Shown piece after piece: positions 54,454 to 64,000 of a stretch of DNA of 64,000 nt; position 1 is the first letter of the stretch, and every line of letters begins with the position of its first letter. The notes under the pieces are model-generated. The model had not been told where the DNA came from. It saw only the letters and a program-made list of their open reading frames with translations, and searched no databases. Location of the stretch: positions 1,240,001-1,304,000 of the forward strand of contig NC_088942.1 of assembly GCF_033473495.1 (NCBI RefSeq), read 5' to 3'. Position numbers and translations under genes: made by a program. The DNA is from Cercospora beticola. Lineage: Eukaryota; Ascomycota; Dothideomycetes; Mycosphaerellales; Mycosphaerellaceae.

Positions 54454-55301
54454 TCAATGCTCGAGCGCCAGCGTAGCAGTCCTAGCCATCTCATCATCTT
54501 TCCTAAACATTCCCAACAACTGACGTCCTTCCCAGAATCTACAGGACTTATCATCAGCGTAGATCTTTCCCCAAACATGATTTCAATAAGAAAGAAAACC
54601 ACAACTCACCCCTTCCCATAACTAACCAACACCTCCTCCCCCTTCAAAATCCCCCTCCTCCTCTTCGCATTCCCAACTTTCCCCGCACTCAACACAAAAA
54701 TCCCCACTCGTCTCTCCCACCTCACCCCATCCGCTCTCTTCTCCGACGGAACCTGTACATAACAATCTCTAAACTCTGCATTCGGCCTCTCCGCTACACC
54801 GCGATAATCGTTCGCGCAGCGGGACTCGTTTGCCATAGTCGAGGCATCAACACTCAGCCCAATCTCTCGATCTAGACTGAGATCATAATCGGAATGAGGA
54901 TCTGTATCGGACAGACTATTCGTGTGTACCAGTCCGAGGTAGAGGAGGATGAAAGAATCTGGTGGGAGGTCTGAGGCTGCGAAGAGACCGCGTTGGCCAC
55001 AGGCTGGGTGGGTGGGAGATGTGATTGTGGTGATTTGGATGTGTGGTGTTATGGGGTGGATGAGGTTTGATTGGACTTTGGTCCATGGGTCGGAACTGTT
55101 GTCGGAGGGCGCTCGCGAGAGTTTGGGTTGAAGTTCAAGAGCTGCGGGGGTGTAGGCGTGATCGGTGAGGAATTTGATATCTTGAGGCCAGTTCTCTGGT
55201 ATTGTATCTTCGGTGCTTGTGGTTGTGGTTTTTGAAAGTAGGTCTTGCTTGATGGTATTGTTGGGCTTGGCGGATGGTTTGAATTTTGGTTTGCCGCCCA
55301 T
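54454..55301 (-). CDS. SET-domain protein, probable lysine methyltransferase
   Basis: Exons 54610-55301 and 54454-54538, 258 aa. The 71-nt intron (GTGAGT, ends CCTGTAG) was placed because it turns VSYGKG-stop into VSYGKGFWEGRQLL, the usual end of a SET domain. The N-terminal 90 residues are Thr/Pro-rich. The SET core follows: GQRGLFAASDL, ILLYLGLVHTN, ANESRCANDYRGV (NxSRxxND-type SAM and substrate site), AEFRDCYV, VGIFVLSAG and GEEVLVSYG with the catalytic Tyr. The pre-SET region is absent. The substrate may be histone or non-histone. It resembles the short fungal SET proteins with unassigned targets. Confidence 0.88.
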
Positions 55302-55717
55302 GGTGATAAGAGCTCGTCTTTCGTTGCTTGGTCAGTATGGTTATTTGTGATGTTCTCTTCGAGTGAGCTGATCAATTTTCCACGATTGTCATTGTGTTGG
55401 TGGAAAGCTGCAAGGCAAGTGCTGCAACAGACACGCACAAGAGGAGTAAGAAGCGGGGGCGTTGTCAGGCATCAGCCAGCAGCTTTCAGGCAGAGGTGAG
55501 CTCGAACATGTTGAACGATAACATGCTGCTACGCACGACTGCTTCACCATTCTTTCAATTTGTGCATTTAACGAGTCTCGGTGTTGGCTGTTTACCTTGA
55601 AAGTGACTAGCTCGTCATTCTGTCGCAGTCGACTATTCTGCCGATCCGCCAAGCCAGACACGACTGCCCAATGCAGCTACAACAGACAAGACATGACAAA
55701 CGTGAGGAGAGCGCAAT
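55302..55717. other. Intergenic
   Basis: SET gene promoter. Nothing else seen. Confidence 0.4.
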
Positions 55718-56737
55718 CTACAGCGAGTCGGTTTGTGCCTCAATTCCCAATAATGCGCCGCCGAGGTAACTGATTGAGATCAGATCAACACGATCAGGAA
55801 CGAGGGAGACGTGTTCGTGGGATGCGAAATCTTCGATGCGTGTGATGAAGATCATCACTCTTTTCGATCCCGATCTCTGCCTCAATTCTTCGTTTCCTGC
55901 AACTTCAGCAATAACAACATCTCGCTTTGAGAAATTGACACGTTCAACGGGCTTGTGAGTGTTATGTTGTCTTGTGTTCGCTTGTGACGTACATGGAAAG
56001 CAATGGTTCGGCACGTTCTTGCCTTCTAGTCGCAACATCAACCACGAAGGGGACGATGTCTTCTGCGTTTTTAGAAGCGGTCTGGCACGCGCGGGTGCTA
56101 TTTGTTCACTTTTATGCGGCAGTCACAATCGTCGCACTGAAAGCTCAGAATGAGCCTCGAGTGGAGTGCGATGTTCTAGACTCCAAGGCCACACGCTGCG
56201 CGTCCGGTTCGCGTCTGCAAGCTTCATTGTTGGGTAAAAAGTTGGTTCCTCTTACGCCTCACCTGGACATCCCAGTCAGCTTGCGTACGCTGCCCTAGAC
56301 AATATTGGATGATGGTGTACAGGCCTTTCTGCGCGAAGTGAGTCACATATGGAGGTTTTGTTACTGTGCTTGTGCTTGTGCGATTTGCAAGCCAGTTGCG
56401 CCGTCCTCGTTGATCGAGGTCATAGTCATTGTGCACGTTGAATCCGCACGAGGCATCGGTACCTGCTGCCGTCAACAACGATGACCCGGCCAGCAACGGA
56501 ATTCGGGAACCAATTTTTTTCTCCGATTCAGTTCCTTGTTGAGCTGTCAAAAAATGTGTTTGCAGCTTCAACCTGGTTGTGATCGCCAGCGCTGAGCAAG
56601 AGATGGTCTTCGCTTCTAGGTGACAGGTCCGTATACAGCTTCACCTGGACTTGACTCACCGAAACCAACGAAGCACGTCGCACAAAGCGGCAATGGCGAT
56701 ATTTCTCTTTAACGTCGAGACCTCGTCGCCTTCGCAT
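55718..56737 (-). CDS. Candidate unrecognised spliced gene
   Basis: Two long minus-strand segments look like real protein. 56571-56263 contains FNVHNDYDLDQRGRRNWLAN, then TKPPYVTHFAQKGLYTIIQY. 56017-55718 contains VERVNFSKRDVVIAEVAGNE, then VMIFITRIEDFASHEHVSLV and LISISYLGGALLGI, with a TAG stop at 55718-55720. A GTGAGG donor at 56262 and an AAG acceptor at 56018 would join them in phase 0 with a 245-nt intron. A first exon near 56737 (MRRRRGLDVKEKYRHCRFVR) is plausible, but its splice to the next segment does not keep frame. No family recognised. The 5' structure is unresolved. Confidence 0.35.
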
Positions 56738-59700
56738 GTTGAGTCACGGAGTGAAGTGATGGGGCAGCACTGAGGTCGGAGCTGGCCTTGACATAGCTGC
56801 AGGCTGACGCGGGCGCAGAGTATTGATGTTTACTCGACTCGAGATTGTTGTTGTTTTGCAGAGCTTTCAATGTTTACGTCTAGCCGTCGGACGTAAGGAA
56901 GTCATGCGATGCGATGCAGAGCAGCACTCCATCGAGATGCGCATCGGTTCTCTGCTCCAGCATGCCTCTTTCGCATCGTGTGACCATTTTGCAAGGGCAC
57001 GATAAGCTGACGTCTAAGTTTTTCAAGCTCTTTCACCAGCTGTGCTGTGTTGCAGGCGCATGTTGTCGCTCGAAAGTACATGTAGCTGCCTGCTGCTGCC
57101 ATGTTGGCCAAGGGATGTACGCGACGCATCGAAGTTGTACCGTTGTGGTCTGATGAAGCCGGTCTTCTACCTTCATGTGCGATTGAACCTAGAGAAGCTG
57201 TAGCAGCGTAGCTATAGCTATGGCGTGAGGATGTGCGGATGCACAGCAGGCAGTCAGCCGTGCAGCAATGCTCGGGGTACACACGCGACTTGCGTTCATT
57301 GTTTACTGTTTACGCGCCGCTTCGTATAGTCCGCGATGTGATGCAATGGCAATATGAGCAGGATCTGGGGCCGACCATGACGCTTGGTGTATGGCTTCGC
57401 CCATGCGACTCCAGATCAGATGATGTATGATGATGCCGTAGTCAGCCTCGCTGCAGGATCCTTTTCGCGATGTTCTCCCGAATCGCAGCGACAAGCGCGT
57501 GACAATCTGGCAATGGAAGCGATAGAAATGCCGCATCAACATTCCAGGATATGCGAGCGCATGACTTGGTGATGAACGGATTGATTCGGGCTGTCGTATG
57601 GCAACATGCAAAGCGGTCTGAGGAACGTCGCAGAGGTCGTTGTCGGTTCTACTGCTCCCAGTTGGGGTTGGGCGGATTAAGCTCTGGACACACGAGCAGC
57701 ATGTTCCAGATTGTTTGCTTCACACAGCAACCGCCTGTGCAAGGTCTCCAAGGAGCGCATAGATACCCGCTGACCAGGCTGATCTGTTGGCAACTCCGGT
57801 GAGGGTAGCTCGCGTGCTAGAGTTGCTGCGCGAAGGGGTCTATATAGGCACGTCAGACATGCGAAATGAAGATGGGGGTGTCGGTGGTGTGCACACGCCC
57901 GCGGAGGGCTGAAAGTGCGAAGCCGTCGCAGAGTCAACACGTGCCATCGAGCAACAGCCGTGAAGCGAAGAGGATCCCGTCACGTACACAACGCGTATTC
58001 CGGCGTCACACAGAGCGACGACCAGACCAGCCCCGGCCAGCGTTGTCCACAGGGCTGTGCGCTCACTCTGCTCGCCCTGCCGCAGCCAGGATGGCATGAT
58101 ATCAGGGTTTGCGTCTTCCGCGTTATGGGCACGGATAGTGCGACGCCATCAGCATCAGGCTGGTCTGAAGTTGTCGTCGTCTGATAACCGTTCCTGGCGC
58201 AGCGCGGCTAGTCAGCGTCCCACAGCCAGCCAGCAGTCGTGCAGTCAGCGCCAGAGCACGGTACCCCTCTCGCAGCTCGGCATGGCCGTGATGAAGTGGG
58301 CGTCTCATGGCAACTGGCTGGCTCTAGCCCTGGGCCGCCCAACAAACGTGGGCGCGGGCGAGACTGGGGACCAGTTCGCAGCACGAGCTACCAAGATCTG
58401 CTCACGGCGACAGGTTGTTGTGCCTGTCTTCACGATGCTCTTCGGCGTTCGTCACAGCATAACATTGGCAGCGTGCCGTATATAGACCCACTGCGGGCGA
58501 GTGTCATCGTGAATGACGTACGGCATCGCGATGGCAGCAGGTGTTGCGGATCGAGAGTGCCGGCCTTGATCGGAGCAGGCGAAGCTTTCCACGCGACAGC
58601 AGCAAGCGGGCAGGCATTTCAAACGACCAGCAACGCCCATGCGCGTTCGGGCAGCGTCTGCGAACTGCAACTGGAAGGACGGCTAGCGATGGGGCGGACT
58701 CGCCCGCGTAGCGGCTCCATTGGGAGCGTGAGGACGGCATTGGCAACATCGTGAGCGATTCGACGCGGAGATTGGCTGCGTTTGGCTGTTGAGCGAGCGC
58801 AACGAGTGAGACCCTATGACGCCAGGCGGCTCGATATCTTGGGAGGAGGGCTCGCGTCGAAGCGTCGATTAGCATTCGTCGTTGTCGAGCGCCGGCGGCT
58901 GCACAGGATCGTAGGAACAGCGCAGCTGAAGAAGGCAGTGCACGGACGGGCGTTGAGCGTTAGTCGAACGGCATCAACAATGGGCGATAGTGTAGCGTAG
59001 CAGTCTATAGCAGCAGCAGGCAAGGCGTGCGTGTGTCGGCGCGGTGCATGGCGGGCGGCGTGCCTTGCGGGCAGCTCTCGCAGCTCGTTACCAGCCTGTC
59101 CCCAGCAGTTGGCCAGGTGAGCTGGCTGCGGTGAAACGGAGCGCAGCAAGAGGCATTCCTCGCCGACGCACGGCTTGGCAGTGAGAGGCTCTGCCCGGGG
59201 CCGTGGAGGCAGCTGCATCGACGATGTCGAACCAAGATTCTGCAGCGTACGGCCATGAATATCAAAAAGCAGCGAGCGTTGGCAGCTCTGCATGCCCTGC
59301 TGTTCGTCGATCTGGGATGCTGCAATACATCGCTGCCATCGCTCTCATTCGATCGCGCAAGCGCTCGCGCAGTCGCCTTATTCATTCTGGTTAACCGGAA
59401 GCGGGTAATACGCTTTGGCACCAGTCCTGTGCTGGGTGGTGAGCGCAGCGCGCACAGGCCCGAGGGCTGCATGTCGTGTGGGGCGAGTGCTGCTTGCCAG
59501 TCTATCGGCTGTCGTGAGTAGCAACGCGCTGCTGAAAGCCTTCTTCTTCTTCCCACCACCTGCCCGCCCAAGCCACACGCTCTTGATTCTCTCGTTTCGA
59601 CAGAGCAGAGCAGCAGCAGCAGCAAGCAGGTCGGGCAGGTGCATTGCAGTCTTCCCCCGAGCAGGACTAGCCGTGCCGTGCCTATATCTCTACTCGGCGG

Positions 59701-60118
59701 CACGCACGCGGGAAAGGCTGCTCCCCCCAGGACGGTCGTAGGACCTCACCCTCCTCCACTACCACCACGAGACGCCTCTCTCCGCGAGCACTGTACCACG
59801 CCGGGCATGCAGACGGCCTGATCAGCGTCGACACACTCCCTCGCACCCGGCACCGACACTCTTTCCACCCGACTCGACCACTTGGCTCCGGCAGTCGCCC
59901 GATCATTCCAACATCACATACCCAGACCCATTGGAATAGCAGCAGCACTGGCAGCAGCCATTGACTTGGTCTACATCGCTCCTCCAGCCCGATAGCCAAC
60001 ATCCACCACGTATCCATCCTCCCACCAGCTGTGAGCTCCCGCCGAGCTACACACCACATCCACCAGACACAATTACACCACTCTCGACCGGCATACCACC
60101 ACTATCTCACCACCCAGC
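56738..60118. other. 3.4 kb upstream region of cdc25
   Basis: No gene recognised. Bases about 58000-59500 are noticeably G/C-rich with long chance frames on both strands. From 59750 to the cdc25 ATG the plus strand is rich in C and A (repeated CCACCA and CACC), as in a long 5' leader. Such extended upstream space fits a tightly controlled cell-cycle gene. Confidence 0.45.
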
Positions 60119-62038
60119 ATGGAATTCTCATCGCCTCTGGCGGCAATGCGTCCGATACCGGTTCCTACTTGGGGCGGTCGAAAAGATGTCCCCAACGGCC
60201 GTCCCACGTACCGTGGGTACCAGACGTTGGGCCCGAACAACAACTTCGACTTCAACAACATGAGCATGTACCACGAGAAGCCTCGTCGGGGCGACTACTT
60301 CACGTTGAAGCCCGTGCGTGGGTCATCTCCCACCGCGAGTCTGACTGCCGATCTAGACGCCAACTTCCACATCGATAAGAGGTAACCTGCACATTCCTCG
60401 CATACCGCGTGGTTGTCCCGCTGACAATGGCAAATCCAGTCCCCAGGCGCCCACCCCGCGACGCTCATTGTTCACGCAAGACCTCTTCAAGCCACAGCAG
60501 AATGCGTTGGGTCAGTGCCGACATGCAAATTCCTTGGGTCCGAGCGTTGGAACTCTGCTAACGAGGCAAGAACGAACAGACACTCCACCAATCGAAGTCG
60601 AACCTGCGCGAACTCCGCCCATCGTCCCCTCGTCATCGCCATACTACGAGTCCATGGACATCTCGCCCCTGCCACACAAGGCGCCATGCACTTTCCATCT
60701 GACCTTGCCGTCGCCAACGCCTGAAGCCACGCCCAGTCCAGATCTAGACCTGTCGCCAGACCTGTTGTCGCCCGATCAATTGCCTGCCCCCGCCGTACTT
60801 GAACGAACCATTGACCCAGCATCGCTCGAGGCGCCAGAGTAAGTCTACTGCAAAGCATGCCATATTCATTGAGATCGTCCTCGCTCACGTGCCTCGCCAG
60901 GCGTCGAAGACCCGCTAGTCGTCCAGGCCTGAGCCGAACCAAAGGTCTCTCCACAGGCCACATTCCTCAGCGCCCCACCACCGCTGAGACACAGCTACCA
61001 CCCTTCCGCTTCGGCAATGTCGCCACCGCTGGCTTGTCATGCTCGTCGACGCCCTCGCTGCTAGAAAGCTTCACCGAATCACCCGTCGACGATCCGCGGC
61101 CGTCCGGCTTGGGCTCAATGCTGCCACCATCGCGAAGGACTTCTATCAGCAACGCGAATCGCTGCAATGGGTCACCGTCTGGCAGTCATGTTCGCAAGTC
61201 TTTGGCCGGACGGCCTGCGTTCGTACGACCACAGAGAAAGCTCATCCGGAGATCTCTCAGCATGTTTCAGCATCCCGACGATATCATGAAGGAGGAGCAA
61301 GAGACGTTTGACCCATCATCGAGTTTGTCTTCTGTCATGGATATTGAGCAGGAGCCTACTCACAAGCTGCCCTATTTTGTGCCCGATGACGAACCCGAAG
61401 GCCTGCCCAGGATCACCCAGGAAACGATGCTTGATGTTCTCGCCCAAAAGCATTCTGACAAATATGAACGCGTTCTCATTGTCGACTGTCGATTCGAATA
61501 CGAATATGAAGGCGGACACATCGAGAGTGCTGTCAACTTCAACGACAAACAACACTTGGCCAGCGAGCTCTTCAGCCCGAATGTGCCCAGTGGTAATACC
61601 CTGCTCATCTTCCACTGTGAGTATTCTGTGCACCGTGCACCTCTCACCGCGAAGTTTATCCGAGGCCACGACCGGACTGTCAACGCCGCCAACTATCCCC
61701 ACCTCACGTATCCAGAGATGTATATCCTAGATGGCGGCTACAGCAAATTCTTCGCAGAGAATCCCTCCAAATGCTTCCCACAAAACTATGTGGAAATGAA
61801 CGATCATCGTCATGAAATGGCATGTGAACGTGGCATGGCAAAGGTCAAGCAACAACCACGCCAGAAGCTGTTTCGCAACCAGACCTTTGCCTTCGGCACG
61901 ACATCTGATGACATGGACGACTCCCCGACCGCCCTTGGTCGTACATTAGGTCCTCGATCACAAAGCACCTTTGCAGTCGGCGCCGACATTGCAGAGGGCA
62001 TTGGCATGTCGTATCAACGACGCATGGCCTCCTACTGA
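60119..62038 (+). CDS. cdc25: Cdc25-type M-phase inducer phosphatase
   Basis: Exons 60119-60381, 60440-60510, 60571-60838, 60901-62038; 579 aa, introns 58, 60 and 62 nt. The N-terminal 350 residues are Ser/Pro-rich with many possible CDK sites (TPRRSLF, TPPI, LPSPTPEATPSPDLDLSPD). The rhodanese-fold catalytic domain follows: VLIVDCRFEYEYEGGHIESA, VNFNDKQ, active-site loop HCEYSVHR (Cys440, Arg446, CX5R), then YPEMYILDGGYSKFF and PQNYVEMNDH. It removes inhibitory phosphates from the Thr-Tyr pair of Cdk1 to trigger mitosis in the nucleus; the Aspergillus orthologue is NimT. Intron 2 is a stop-free multiple of three; I spliced it because of GTCAGT, CTAAC and CAAG. Confidence 0.95.
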
Positions 62039-64000
62039 TATACGAATACCCCTCCTGGCCTTGGTGCATTGCATAGCATGGCGTTCTAGGAGCGACTTCC
62101 CTTTCGCCTCGATTTTGCGAGGCATTTCTGCGGCGTTCAAGCGAGCCATTCCAGTGGCGATTTCCTTTCAGGTGCAACGTCGGCGGCGACCGACCCTCGG
62201 ATTTCCTTTCTGGACGATCAACTTTTCATTGCGTTCCCTTCCTTTATGTCTTTTTACGATGAAGACCACGGCACATCAGTACAGTGACCGTCGGCAAAGT
62301 GCAACGATACCCAGCATCCCCACAATCCTCTCGGCCTTTTTCCACCCACAGGCGAACCTCTCTTAGCAACAACGAATTCCTCCTCAGCAGCCCGGAACAG
62401 AACGTCCTCCGGAGCTTCCACGCTACTTTTGACAGAGCGCAAATTTGTCACCTTCCCGATTTTACTCACCAACAACATTGAGCGGCATTGACACGCCATT
62501 CCACCGCCATTCATCAGCGCGGGACAATATCATGACCTTGTTCCGGCCCTGGCTTTACCGGCACGATTGCATCGCCGGTCCACAGCTTCGACTTTCGAAT
62601 TGTACACCCAGAATAAAACAGCATCCATGAACACTTGGTAGCCAGGAGTTTCAGACTCACAACCAAACCCCCAGCTTCACCAATGAAACGAGCTTGCAGG
62701 ATTGTACAGACTAGGAAAGAGAAGAGCGCGCAAGGCGCAATTGAACCCCAGCTTTGTACCACGATTTGGAACTCTGGCGCCCCAGATGACCTCGCTTTAT
62801 GCAGGCAGCGCCAGGCCCAACTTTTGTACTACTACTGTTGTACTACGAAACCTTTGCCTGGTACCATGAAGATTTACCTGGGGTCAGAAAGCAGAACCAG
62901 GAAGCAGAAGAAGAGGCTGATGACATTGAATAACAACAGTGTCTCTCGTTCTCTGCCGTAATGTCTCAATGAAACGAATCATATTCAAAACAACTCTTTC
63001 CAGTGTTTTTGTTTTTCCTGATCAGAACATTCCCCCCATCTTCGGCGTTCGTGGTCATGCTCCACTGCCACGCGGTCCCGAACCATGTTCTCTCAATGCC
63101 TCCTTTGCGGACTGTGTTCCGACCGCGTCGTGCCGATTGTGTGATGCGGTGATGTCGCACTGCATGCAGCTGACCCACTCTTCGTACACGCGAGCACAAG
63201 TGGAGTGGGCGGGTGCTGCTGCCCCACTGTGACCGACTTTTTTTCCCTTCGACCTTGCAGTAGCAGAATTTTTTACCTTGTTCGTTCATCAACAAAGACG
63301 TGTCACTTTCCTATTTTGGTGCTTTACGAGATCCGGGAAGTCGGTTTTCTTTGGTGGATTGGTGGGGATCGTTTTGAGTGTCATGCAGGATGCAGGATGT
63401 ATATGCAAGAGGTACGTATGCCGATGGTGATTGGGTGGGGACTGGTATAGTAGAGAGGGGTATTGTTGTTGTATCGTGCATGTGGTGAGTTGTTGTTTCT
63501 GTTTCTGATCCCTTCCTTACTTTTGTACTATGGCTGCAGTGCGATGCATGGGCGTCGTGTGCTCATGCTAGGTGGGAGCGGTGTAGCACATTTGTATTCT
63601 GAGGTGCATGAGCTGCAAGGTGATTGTGGCTGTAGCTTCTTGTGTGATGAGCGTGTATCAGGATTGAAAGTGTGTGTTTCTTTTCTGTTGCTTGGGAGAT
63701 GGATCGCCTCTCAATTTTGAAAATCTAGTTTATGCTGCTACTGTACAATGAGTGGATGCGGGGTAGGTGCACGCCTACCCGCAAATGATCGAAACGATAT
63801 GCCAAACCGCCGAAAAATGCAAAGGACTCCAGACAATGCGCTGCTCGTTTTACCCTTTGGCTGGCGGAGGTTGCTTAAATTCCGCAAGTGTATTTGCCCT
63901 CGCAATTGTAGTTGTCCCATAGACAGTAGATTTCTAAGAAAAGGGGAGAAGGTAAGTAAGTGTCTCAAAAAGGGTGACCAGACCGGAGGGGTGCATAGCA
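62039..64000. other. Intergenic to window end
   Basis: cdc25 3' UTR, then about 1.5 kb of short frames. No gene, repeat or RNA recognised. Confidence 0.45.

Noticed and set aside
58057..59703. Long overlapping frames on both strands
   Set aside because: High G/C lowers stop frequency. The peptides are Arg/Ala/Ser-rich without motifs on either strand.

Overview
The window is nuclear DNA of a filamentous ascomycete, most likely a Dothideomycete close to Mycosphaerellaceae. It has short spliceosomal introns, mostly 47 to 98 nt, with GTAAGT-like donors, CTGAC or CTAAC branch sites and no operons. The gene families are typical of fungi: kelch membrane protein, CVNH protein, tyrosinase, P450, allantoinase, TAM-type methyltransferase and Cdc25. 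The genus is an inference. Exon boundaries below were worked out by hand from splice signals, reading phase and family motifs.

Layout, left to right. A 5'-truncated kelch/transmembrane protein (1-1762) is followed by a secreted lipase (2616-3551), a reductase-like protein (4316-5332), the mitochondrial F1-ATPase inhibitor (5711-6049), a CVNH protein (6458-7576), a PhzF-family protein (9892-11309), a conserved fungal protein of unknown role (13181-14746) and a six-exon P450 (16725-19069). Then come a Cys-rich secreted protein (20975-21763), a six-exon secreted tyrosinase (22686-24798), allantoinase (27293-28876), a small Ser/Thr-rich protein (30010-30351), a Bles03/DUF1917 protein (37763-38700), a multipass membrane protein (40207-42710), a small secreted Cys protein (43170-43361), primase small subunit PRI1 (45361-46875), a LaeA-like methyltransferase (47046-48089), an FAD monooxygenase (50348-51758), a short conserved-looking protein (52232-52896), a SET-domain protein (54454-55301) and Cdc25 (60119-62038).

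Between the sound genes lie long stretches with no intact gene, above all 30.4-37.8 kb and 56.7-60.1 kb. Some hold protein-like stretches whose frame is broken (25.3-26.7 kb and 34.5-35.4 kb) and look like decaying genes. Two further stretches (49.0-49.5 kb and 55.7-56.7 kb) may be unrecognised spliced genes.

The genes do not form one pathway. Housekeeping functions (primase, Cdc25, IF1, allantoin catabolism) are mixed with secreted or oxidative accessory functions. I see no polyketide synthase, NRPS, transposase, rRNA, tRNA or CRISPR. The most unusual signals are two near-identical adjacent introns in the P450 gene, resembling introner-like elements, and a duplicated promoter module (TATA box plus paired GTCGAC sites) in front of a small secreted protein gene and a decayed second copy.
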